55,678 nt of DNA from CAYQAJ01 sp964415245. Lineage in GTDB: Bacteria; Planctomycetota; Planctomycetia; Pirellulales; Pirellulaceae. The DNA lies in assembly GCA_964415245.1 (NCBI GenBank), contig CAYQAJ010000003.1, positions 1 through 55,678 on the forward strand, read 5' to 3'. The notes under the pieces were generated by a model that searched no databases, was not told the DNA's origin, and saw only the letters and a list, made by a program, of their open reading frames with translations. Shown here in pieces: positions 18,901 through 26,999 of this stretch. The translations under genes were made by a program, and so were the position numbers. How positions within the stretch are numbered: position 1 is the stretch's first letter; each line of letters begins with the position of its first letter.

Positions 18901-20986
18901 GCGCGTAAGCATCATCGTTGCTGCCGCCGACGAAGGTGATGTCGCCACGTGCCGTGACACTGATTCTCCCGCTGAGGTCGCTCTCGTTAAAAATGCCGCC
19001 GTGACCGATCTGCGCGTAGGTACCTTCGTTGTCGCCGCCGACGGCCGTAACATCGTTCTTAAGTTTCGCGGTGATGGACCCGCTCACTCGTTCACCGCCC
19101 GTGGGGATGTAGCCCAACTGGGCAAAGGCGTTGTCGGTGTCGTCGCTCCCTCGCAGGATCAGATCGAAGCCGGCGACGTTGGTGGCGCCGCGGCGGCTGC
19201 CCACGGCGATGCCTTCCGTGCTGTCGTCGGAGCCGATGAATACGCTGCCCTCGTTGTTGCCGTAGCTCCACGGCCTCCAGAGAATCTTCCCAAAGTTGAA
19301 GGCGCGGCCAATGCTGGCGATGCCCGAAGAGCCCGGCGCCTCGGTGACGCCGTCCCAACCGGCCACCAGGCTGATCGGGCCGGAGCCGGAGTTCTGCACG
19401 CTGGCGTTGGCAAAGATGTGCCGATGGGCCAGCAGGGCCAATGAGTTATTGCTGTCGTAGATGATGGGGCTGTCGATGAACAAGTCGCCGTTGCCGCCTC
19501 CGGCGCTGCTGGTGGTGACGACGACGTTACTGGTGGTGAGCGCCGTGATGATGGCCGACGCCTGTGCCAGTCCGATCGTGAAATCGGTCGGGTCGAGCAG
19601 GAGTCGACCGTTTTCGCCGGCCGCCGCGCCCAGATCGACGAGGCCCTGGAAATCGAGCGTCACTTTGCCCGATACTTCGGCGAAGCCGCCGTCGCCGCCC
19701 AGGTCGCCGCCGCGGGCGAAAATGGAGCCGGCGAAGGAAGTGGCATCGTTGGCCCACACGATCACGCGGCCGCCATCGCCCTCTTGGGTGGCGCCGGCGA
19801 GGATGACCGAGTCGGAGTCAATCGAAACGTTGGTCGCGTTAAAGTCGGGGGACAGCCCGCCGTCCGAATCGGCCCACTTGCCGCCTTGCAGGTCGCCGCC
19901 GACGAGCACTTCGCCGCCGCCGAGCGCGCCCGAAGCGTCGATCGTGGCTCCGATCAGGTCGATCGTGTCGCCCAGCACGTGAACGGTTCCGCCGCGCGTG
20001 CCCGATACGTCAACTGTGCCCGAAAGCTGAACTTGTCCGTGGCCGGCTGCATCGGGGCCGGCATCGACGTGGGCCCCTCGCGCATCGATGACGACCTTGC
20101 CGCCGGAGCCGTCGGCATTCTTGGCGGCGATCAGACCCGAGTTGAGGATTTTGCCGCCCGGAGCGACGAGATACACTTCGCCGTCGACGTTCACTGCGCC
20201 TGACGCGCGGATGGTGCCGGTGTTGTTGATGGCCAGCGCGTACACATTGCCGCCGTTGGCGATCAGCTCGGCCCGCACCGCGTCGATCAGTCCGCTGTTG
20301 GTGACCTGGTTGCTGCCACTGATCGAGCGTTCGGTAGCGCGAACGCGAAGATAAGGTCGGGCCGAATCAACGAGCGTGACGTGCTGACCTGCTGCCAGTC
20401 CGACAGTGCCCGATACTGCGTACAGGTTGCCGTGATTGTCCACCTGCGCGGCAATGAGGTAGATGTCCCCCTCGAGGGCGCGAATCGTTCCGTAGTTGGC
20501 AATGGGCGCGGTCGAGTTGCCGCGGAAGTTCAGATCGCCGCCTCGCATGAACTCGGCGTTGTCGACGTCGAGAGTCGAAGCCGTGAAAGCGCCGACCTGA
20601 ATGTTGGCTCCCGGTCCGACCAGGATGCCGTTGGGATTGATGAGGAACACCTTGCCATTCGACTGCAGCGATCCCAACAGCGACGAAGGATCATTGCCGG
20701 TGACGCGATTGAGAATCGCCGCCTGCGCGCTGGGCTGCACGAACTGCGTCACTTCGCCGACGTTGATCGAGAACCCTTGCCAATTGATGACGGCACGGTT
20801 CGTCCCCTGCGTGACGGTCAGCGTGTTGCCGGCGCTGTTGATCGAAGCGCTGCCGGCTACAACGGTGCCGTTCAGCGGGTTGGCCAACACCGGCGACGTG
20901 CCCAAGAGCAAGAGTGCAACTTGAGCGACGACTAAGAGCCAGCGGAAGACTTTCTTGGGAGAAGCTGGCGGAATCCGCGCGGACAT
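12993..20986 (-). CDS. Giant TpsA-like exoprotein (filamentous haemagglutinin type), interrupted by two assembly gaps
   Basis: About 2,660 residues visible, true length unknown. From the ATG at 20986 (AAGGTG 6 bp upstream; a TTG 30 bp further out is weaker) there is a signal peptide ending near TSPVLA, then a two-partner-secretion domain starting NPLNGTVVAGSASIN and carrying the hallmark NPNGI (codons 20638-20624). A beta-helical region follows to about residue 620, then about 44 copies of a 37-residue repeat (AQLGHGG-x6-DIEGNI-x-V-x-AKGDITF-x-GG). The C-terminal 220 residues hold aromatic FYTWKSPxPxYG-type repeats. The protein is predicted to be a secreted fibrous beta-helix. Its reading frame changes at the gap at 13958, but the sequence on both sides is the same repeat, so I treat this as one gene with an unsized gap. 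Partner transporter is divergent at 21658. Confidence 0.85.
13958..14057. other. Assembly gap (100 N) inside the repeat array
   Basis: Exactly 100 N, the usual placeholder for an unsized scaffold gap. Flanks are both GGSATGID-type repeat units, but the frames do not match across it, so the real gap is not 100 bp long or the frame is truly broken. Confidence 0.95.
17176..17275. other. Second assembly gap (100 N) inside the repeat array
   Basis: Exactly 100 N between near-identical YEADGN/FEADGN repeat units. The frame happens to stay open across it, but the missing length is unknown and could be any number of units. Confidence 0.95.
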
Positions 20987-21657
20987 GCGAGGCACCTTGG
21001 GATGGGATGATTTCAACGGAAGTCGCGCCTATGCGCACCCGGATAAACAGGCGTAAGCATAGTCGGGCGGCGCGCCGTAAACAACATCCCATTCACCCCT
21101 TTTCCCCCATTTCCCCCAGTTGATGTCTCGGTGCCTTTCCGGCCGAAAACTCTTTTAGTGACATACTTTACGGACTGCATACCGAGGCCGAGAACCAGCC
21201 GAGGTCCGCGCAGGGAGTGGTACGACCCTTCGGCGGGACCGCCCCGGTTTCAGCGCAAGCGCCCGCCGTTACCAAGCGGCAACCGAATGGATCCACGGCC
21301 AATCGAGATGGCATCTTTCCTGCACTTGCCCTGGATGCGATCGGCGAACATTCTGCCGCGCGGGCAGAAAGCGCGGCGCCGATGCCCGCAAAGTTTGCCT
21401 GACCCGCGATGTCGCAGCGAGACCTCAACGAAGGTTCACATTGCGCTGAATCTAATGGCCAAAGGTACCGATGGTTAGGATGTAGCTGGCTAATGCAATC
21501 CGAGAAGTACTGCCGTTGTCGGGATTCATTGGCGTACGAGGTAATTGGTTGTACGTGCACGAGAGGCGGGCTCTTACGATCTGCACATCATGATCGCGAC
21601 GGTCGGTGCTGACCTAACGGTAGCGATGTTCGATTTTGAGCGCAGGGAGGCGCGAAC
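20987..21657. other. Divergent control region between tpsA-like and tpsB-like genes
   Basis: 671 bp with no supportable gene. It must contain promoters for both partners; a candidate minus-strand promoter is listed separately. The GGGAGG ribosome-binding site for the transporter lies at 21645-21650. Confidence 0.55.
21056..21084 (-). promoter_or_regulatory. Candidate promoter of the giant exoprotein gene
   Basis: On the minus strand TTGTTT (21084-21079), a 17-bp spacer containing the palindrome GGCGCGCC, then TATGCT (21061-21056). This would give a 5' leader of roughly 60 nt. The -35 matches only 3 of 6, so this is tentative. Confidence 0.3.
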
Positions 21658-23403
21658 ATGGCGGTGTCAATACTAGAAGTGACGGCCCGCAGACTCGTTA
21701 TCTGGCCGGTACTCATTCTCGCGGCCATGATCTGGCAGGGGACATTCGCTTTTCGCGCGACGGCTCAGAACTTCGACCGCTATCGCCCGCAGATTCCCGA
21801 AGAAGGTGTACCTCCTACTCCTGACTTTCCCGAACCCGCGGCGCCCGGCGGCGACGAGACGGAGCTCATTGGCGAGTTGAAAGGGCTGGTGTTCGTCGCC
21901 AGTTCCGACAGTGTCATACCCGGCGGCGTCGATCAGCCCGGCATTCACGTCGATCCCAGCCTTTCGGAATTACAAAGCCGCGCGTTCGATGCCCGCATGC
22001 AAAAGTATCTGGGCGCACCCGTTAGCATCCGCCGCTTGAATGAACTATCGCGCGACGTGGTGCTGTTCTATCGCAGCCAGGGGCTTCTGGCGGTCGACGT
22101 GAGCGTGCCCGAGCAGCGAATCACCACGGGGACAGTGCAGGTCGTGGTCATTGAGGGGCGCGTGGGCGATGTGCGCGTCGAGGACGCCTGCTACTTTGAC
22201 ACTTGCGTGCTGGCGAATCAGCTTTGCATCGAGCCAGGAGACGGCGTTTACGAATCGGTGCTGCTCGACGAACTGGAATGGCTCAGCCGCAACCCATTCC
22301 GCGACATTGAGCTGGAGCTGGCGGCGGGCGAGGACCCCGGCGAGACGGACGTGATCTTCCATGTGTACGACCGATGGCCGTGGCGGTTCTACATGGGCTA
22401 CGACGACACCGGCACGCGCTTCACTGGCCTGGAACGCGGTTTCGTCGGTTTCTCTTGGGCCAATGCACTGAATCGCGATCACATGATGGGCTACCAGTTC
22501 ACCGGCAGCTCGGATACGAAAAAGCTCAACGCTCACGCCGGCGTGTATGAGATACCGCTGGCCAACCGCGACATCCTTCAGTTTTACGGAAGCTACGCCG
22601 AGGTGTCGTCCGACTTGGCGGTGCCTTTCGCGCAGGACGGCGTCGCCTGGCAGGTTGCCCTGCGGTACCGACGCAATCTGTGCGACTGGGGATGCCTGCG
22701 GCATCACCTGTTGGGCGGAATCGACTTCAAGCAGACGAACACCAACCTCGAATTTGGCGGCGATCAGGTGTTTTCCAGCAGCGCCGATATCCTGCAGTTT
22801 CTCGCTGGTTATCGCGGCAACTGGACCGACGGCTGGTATTCGATCTACCTGGCAGCCGACGTCGTGTACGGTCCCAGCGGTCTAAGCGGCAACAACACCG
22901 ACGCTGCCTACCAGACGATTCGCGCCGGCGCGAAGGCCGACTACGTGTACGGCCGCGCAACCGTCGAGGGGGTTGTTCCCATCAACTCGTGGCTCGACTT
23001 CGTGGCCCGCATCACCGGTCAGATTGCCGGTGAAAATCTTCTCCCCAGCGAACAACTCGGGTTTGGCGGCTTCGACTCGATCCGCGGATACGACATGCGG
23101 CTGGTCAATGGCGACTCGGGTTACTTCCTGAATCTCGAAGCGCGCACGATACCCTTGTGCATCGGGCCCTGTGGAGGCGAAACGCAACTCCTGGGCTTCT
23201 TCGATTACGGCAATGCCGACAACCACACGCTGCTGCCGGGGGAAGACGTTAGCGTCGACCTTTCGAGCGTGGGGTTGGGGTTACGCTACTCGCTGGATGA
23301 AACTGCGTCGCTCCGCCTCGATTACGGAGTGCAACTCAACGCAGTGACGGCGCAGCCCGATCCGCGACAACGTATTCACCTCGGTGTCGTGCTGGCGTAC
23401 TAG
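21658..23403 (+). CDS. TpsB/FhaC-ShlB-type outer-membrane transporter
   Basis: 581 residues. A signal peptide (to about residue 37) and a Pro-rich stretch precede POTRA-type periplasmic domains (about 60-245; for example YRSQGLLAVDVSVPEQ and GTVQVVVIEGRVGDVRV), then a 16-strand-type barrel (about 250-581). The Omp85-superfamily lid motif is present as SIRGYDMR near residue 474 (VRGY/F in most members), and the C-terminal strand ends HLGVVLAY. Such proteins export one large TpsA protein through the outer membrane; the obvious client is the divergent giant gene. The start ATG has GGGAGG 7 bp upstream. Divergent rather than cotranscribed partners are less usual for this system. Confidence 0.88.
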   Translation: MAVSILEVTARRLVIWPVLILAAMIWQGTFAFRATAQNFDRYRPQIPEEGVPPTPDFPEPAAPGGDETELIGELKGLVFVASSDSVIPGGVDQPGIHVDPSLSELQSRAFDARMQKYLGAPVSIRRLNELSRDVVLFYRSQGLLAVDVSVPEQRITTGTVQVVVIEGRVGDVRVEDACYFDTCVLANQLCIEPGDGVYESVLLDELEWLSRNPFRDIELELAAGEDPGETDVIFHVYDRWPWRFYMGYDDTGTRFTGLERGFVGFSWANALNRDHMMGYQFTGSSDTKKLNAHAGVYEIPLANRDILQFYGSYAEVSSDLAVPFAQDGVAWQVALRYRRNLCDWGCLRHHLLGGIDFKQTNTNLEFGGDQVFSSSADILQFLAGYRGNWTDGWYSIYLAADVVYGPSGLSGNNTDAAYQTIRAGAKADYVYGRATVEGVVPINSWLDFVARITGQIAGENLLPSEQLGFGGFDSIRGYDMRLVNGDSGYFLNLEARTIPLCIGPCGGETQLLGFFDYGNADNHTLLPGEDVSVDLSSVGLGLRYSLDETASLRLDYGVQLNAVTAQPDPRQRIHLGVVLAY

Positions 23404-23528
23404 GTGCTTATCCAAAAACCGTCGGGGACTGGCTCATTTTGCGGAGCCGCTGAATTCCGACCTGCTTTCAGGGTTCCGCGGAGCAAAATGTGCCTGTCCC
23501 CTTCTCCGGGACGGCCTTGGGATCGGCT
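23404..23528. repeat. Imperfect palindromic (REP/MITE-like) element, copy 2
   Basis: Fills the whole space between two convergent stop codons. Left part GCTTATCCAAAAACCGTC and GGGGACTGGCTCATTTTGC; right part GCAAAATGTGCCTGTCCCC and GACGGCCTTGGGATCGGC. These are the same arms as at 8193-8286 in the opposite orientation, with a longer and different centre (CTGAATTCCGACCTG region). It may also act as a bidirectional terminator hairpin. Confidence 0.7.
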
Positions 23529-26500
23529 CTAAGGCGAAAAGTCGCCCAGGTGGTGCACCGTGTTGTGGATGACGGTGTTGACCGCCTCGCCGTCCGCCGA
23601 TTTGAGCCGGCAGCGGATTTCCATGCACCAGGTGGGCTGTAAATCGGGCAGCTCGACGAACACGCTGCGGCCATCGTCCGACACGCGCACGGCATGCACC
23701 TCCAACGGCCGTTCGTTGATGTGATCGGAGCCGTAGTTGGCGGTGCGCTTAAGGGACCAGACTTTCACGCGGTAGCGCGAGGCATCGGCTGCCGTGGCGC
23801 GATCAAGCGGGGCCGAAAAGACAAGCTCCATGCCTCCCTCACGGGCATGCAGCTCGATGGGAACGTGCACCGGCTTGTCGGTACGTCGAATGCGGTAAAA
23901 GCCACCTGGCTGCGTGGCGCTTCCCGCCCAGGCAAACATGCCGCACACGTACAACTGCCCATCGGTGGGGTGAAACCGGCCCCGCATGATACCCGTGGGA
24001 AACGGGCCGACCGGTAGCTCGCACATGCCTCCCTGCACCTGACCATCGATGCGCTCGTGAGGCACGACGTAGACCTTGCCGTATCCGTACGACAGGTTGA
24101 GCAACGAGCCGCCCAGCGATCCCCAGAAATCCTTGGGAACCCACAACAACTCGGCCGGCGAGCGGTCGAAGCTGTTGGTGATCCAGCAGACAGGCTGCTC
24201 CATGGCGTCGTCCGACGTGTCGGTCACGTCGTGGTAGCCCATCATGTTGCCGTAGAACTTGCCGGGCTCGACCCAGTTGATGCGGTTTTTGGGAATCCAG
24301 TGCCCCTCCTGATCGCTCACGATGAACGTTCCGTCGCCATTGACGCACACGCCGTTGGGCGCGCGAAACCCGGTGGCGAGGATGTCGGTGCGCGAACCGT
24401 CGCGGCTTACGCGCAGCAGCGTGCCGTGTTGCGGAACGAGCGCGGGGAGAGCGTGCCGCGCCGCCTTGGTGTAATAAAAGTTCCCCTCGGCATCGGTTTG
24501 CAGTCCCATGGCGAACTCGTGAAAGTGATCGGTCACCTGGTGATCGTTGTTGAAGTTCTGGTAGTAGTCGGTCTCGCCGTCGCCGTTCAGATCGTTGAGG
24601 ATCACAATCTGATCGCGGCAGGTCACAAAGATGCGGCCATCGACGATCTTCACGCCCAGCGGCTGGAACAGGCCCGACGCGATCCGCCGCCACGTGAGCG
24701 GTACCGGACGCGAGATGCTGTCGTCGTCGGAAGCTGGCTTGGCGGTCGCTTTAGCGAGCCGCGCAAGTCCGCTGACCAGCCATACGTCGCCGTCCCAGGC
24801 GCTCACGGCCACGCGGTCGCCATCGGGAAAGAAGTCGAAGCCCGTGAGACGCATCTGCGCGAACCAGGGGTTGTCGGTCGGCAGGGTGAGCTCGTCGGCG
24901 GTCAGCGGCCGGTCGTCCTCACCGATGCTTGCAAAGGTGACGAGCGGTTCCGGCCAGTGCGGCGGACCGCCGTGCGTGAGCCGCTTCAGGTCAATGGGTG
25001 CAGTACGGTCCGCGGCGAAGTGCTTTACGATAGCGACAGCGTCGTCGTGGTTGCGCGCCGTCACCAGCGACAGGTCGAATCGCAGCGGCTCGCGTCCCGG
25101 GGGCAATTTCAGTAGCAGGCGCCCCGATTCGTCACTGGTGAACTGCAACACTCCGTCGGGCACATTGCTGCGATGGATAGAGGCGACTTGGATCTTGTCG
25201 CGCGATCGCTTGCGGTCGACGAAGACAACGCTCCTTGCTGTCTCGGCATTCTCGTTGTGAGCGGCGAACATTTCCCCGCCCGGCATGGTGGCCACGACAA
25301 GCACCAGCTCACGCTCGCGTGGACCCACTTGCAGCGAGCGCGTGAAAGCGGGCGATTGTGCGCCGCCAAGTTCGATCCATTCGAGACCGGGCATTTCCCA
25401 AACGGGCGTGTCGCCGACGCGATAGGAGACAATCGACTGCCCGCCGTAATGATACAGTCCCGTGTAATGCGCCCATTTGCGGGGCAGGGGGCCGTATGGT
25501 TTTCCATCGCGGCCGCGCAGGCGCGGATCTTCGAACGAGCCGGTCTCGGGATCGGCCCAGCCCGGGCCAGTCGGATTGGCGAAGGAAACATTCCCCACGA
25601 TGTGCGGGTGCACCTGGTGCTGGCCGTTGAAGTGGATGCCTTGGTAGTCGATGAACCGCGAATCGTCCGACTCGTCATCGGCGGACCACGCTGCCGCCAC
25701 GCGCAGCGTATCGTGGTCGAAGACCATCCACGCCCTGCCGCGCGAAACGCCCCCCGGCCCGGGGTCAAGCCGCATGGCGATGCCCTTGTAGGCGAAATTG
25801 GTGCCGTCGCTGCCGATTTCGTACGTGTTGATGAGGCTCGGGCCGTAGTCCATCACGACCCAGGGCTCGATCTCCGATGGTTCGGGACCGCGCGTGTCGC
25901 CGTGTGGGAGGCTCGCCAGGTATTCGTCGCTGATGGAGGTGAACTGCGAAGGGTTCAGCGGCCTGAGGTACGCCTGGCGAATGAAGTGAATCACGTCGTA
26001 CTTCTGTCGCGGCACCATCCACGATTGCGGGACCATCATGCCGTAGCCGTGAGTCAGCGTCTGATACATCGCGAACGGGTCCGCCCCGTTGCGAAACTTG
26101 CCCGTGTTGAAGCGAAGCGAAGTGGGGAGCGAACCGATTTGCTCCGGCGTGCCGTGGCAGTTGGCGCAAACGCGCTCGTAGATGGCGCGGCCCCGCTCGA
26201 AGCTCTCGTCGCCGAGCGAGCGAATGAGGCCGGCGTGGTCGATGTGAGCCTCGTACTCGGGTAGCGGCGGAAGCGCGTAGAGTGAAGCGGGGGGCTTCAG
26301 TTCCTCGGCCCGTGCCGGACCCTGTTCGGCGATCTCGATCAAGTAGGCGACAAGGTCCAGGAACTGTTGGCGGCTGCCGAGCTGACCGACCTGCCCTTGT
26401 GGCATAAGCGATTGTGGCGAAGTGGCTCGCTGGTCGATCCGGGCCAAGGGAATCTCGATCGGCTCCGGGCCGCGTGCGGGATCGCGAAGCACAAGCGTGC

Positions 26501-26969
26501 CATCGCGCTCTTCCGATACCAGGCCCGTGATCTGCCTGCCGTCGTCCAGTACCAGCACGGCCGTTTCGTAGCCCTTGCGGATTTTCCTCGAAGGATCGAG
26601 CACCGACTCGACGAGGTATTGTGCGTACTCGCGCCTTGCGCCCTCGGAGCGGTCTCCCAACGGGCCGCCCTCGGGCTTCGCCAGATCGGGTCCCAGCGGA
26701 TTGCCTTCGTCGCCCGCACCGTGGCACTTCGTGCAAGCGAGTTGCGGCTGGTAGAACGCCACGGCGCCGCGAACCGGGTCGCCCTCCTTGCGGGCAGCCT
26801 CGGCCAGTGCAGCGACACCTTCGTCAAGCAAGCGACGTTCGAGCGGGCTTAGTTCGGTCGATCGGTCGGACTCGACGGATGCGGTGGGCGCGTCCTGTGC
26901 GGATGCTGCGTTGACGGCCAGCGGCGAAACCGCAAGCGAGAAAACAATCGTTGCGGTCATTCGCCGCAT
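23529..26969 (-). CDS. Secreted diheme cytochrome c / propeller protein (PVC type)
   Basis: About 1,146 residues from the ATG at 26969 (a GTG five codons earlier is also possible). Signal peptide, then a first heme-binding domain with CTKCH near residue 80 and the PVC-type stretch LVESVLDPSRKIRKGYE, as in the planctomycete putative heme-binding domain. A second cytochrome c domain has CANCH near residue 270 with Met ligands nearby (YGMMVPQSWM). The middle resembles DUF6797-type regions, followed by a propeller-like part (FDFFPDGDRVAVSAWDGDVW; GFRAPNGVCVNGDGTFIVSD). Family members are secreted and associated with sugar or polymer oxidation in planctomycetes, but substrates are unknown. It is 30 bp downstream of copy A of the duplicated cluster and may be its last gene. 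Confidence 0.75.
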   Translation of the reverse strand: MRRMTATIVFSLAVSPLAVNAASAQDAPTASVESDRSTELSPLERRLLDEGVAALAEAARKEGDPVRGAVAFYQPQLACTKCHGAGDEGNPLGPDLAKPEGGPLGDRSEGARREYAQYLVESVLDPSRKIRKGYETAVLVLDDGRQITGLVSEERDGTLVLRDPARGPEPIEIPLARIDQRATSPQSLMPQGQVGQLGSRQQFLDLVAYLIEIAEQGPARAEELKPPASLYALPPLPEYEAHIDHAGLIRSLGDESFERGRAIYERVCANCHGTPEQIGSLPTSLRFNTGKFRNGADPFAMYQTLTHGYGMMVPQSWMVPRQKYDVIHFIRQAYLRPLNPSQFTSISDEYLASLPHGDTRGPEPSEIEPWVVMDYGPSLINTYEIGSDGTNFAYKGIAMRLDPGPGGVSRGRAWMVFDHDTLRVAAAWSADDESDDSRFIDYQGIHFNGQHQVHPHIVGNVSFANPTGPGWADPETGSFEDPRLRGRDGKPYGPLPRKWAHYTGLYHYGGQSIVSYRVGDTPVWEMPGLEWIELGGAQSPAFTRSLQVGPRERELVLVVATMPGGEMFAAHNENAETARSVVFVDRKRSRDKIQVASIHRSNVPDGVLQFTSDESGRLLLKLPPGREPLRFDLSLVTARNHDDAVAIVKHFAADRTAPIDLKRLTHGGPPHWPEPLVTFASIGEDDRPLTADELTLPTDNPWFAQMRLTGFDFFPDGDRVAVSAWDGDVWLVSGLARLAKATAKPASDDDSISRPVPLTWRRIASGLFQPLGVKIVDGRIFVTCRDQIVILNDLNGDGETDYYQNFNNDHQVTDHFHEFAMGLQTDAEGNFYYTKAARHALPALVPQHGTLLRVSRDGSRTDILATGFRAPNGVCVNGDGTFIVSDQEGHWIPKNRINWVEPGKFYGNMMGYHDVTDTSDDAMEQPVCWITNSFDRSPAELLWVPKDFWGSLGGSLLNLSYGYGKVYVVPHERIDGQVQGGMCELPVGPFPTGIMRGRFHPTDGQLYVCGMFAWAGSATQPGGFYRIRRTDKPVHVPIELHAREGGMELVFSAPLDRATAADASRYRVKVWSLKRTANYGSDHINERPLEVHAVRVSDDGRSVFVELPDLQPTWCMEIRCRLKSADGEAVNTVIHNTVHHLGDFSP

Positions 26970-26999
26970 AAGCAGAATAGTCACCTTGGCAAATACCCT

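Larger units (their letters stand above)
13830..19125 (-). repeat. Tandem 111-bp coding repeat array (about 44 copies)
   Basis: Each unit encodes about 37 residues beginning AQLGHGG, then a variable hexapeptide, D/N-I-E/D-G-N/D-I, a V-x-A-K/G-G-D-I-T/V-F strand and a Gly/Ser/Asp turn. Late units (13.9-14.7 kb) are a subtype with AQIGNGG and NLFGGSATSI and are longer (about 44 residues). Units near 17 kb alternate YEADGN and FEADGN versions, suggesting a two-unit (222-bp) recent amplification. Both assembly gaps fall in these most similar stretches. The array is coding, so it is not a CRISPR. Confidence 0.9.

Noticed and set aside
13830..19125. Regularly spaced repeats that could suggest a CRISPR array
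   Set aside because: The units are 111 bp, in frame, coding and diverged; there are no short identical repeats with unique spacers and no cas genes.
13796..19444. Long plus-strand open frames (for example 14174-15823 and 16874-18433) opposite the giant exoprotein
   Set aside because: They are reverse-complement shadows of the repeat array; their Val/Ala/Asp-rich periodic translation mirrors the 111-bp unit, and they lack starts and homology.
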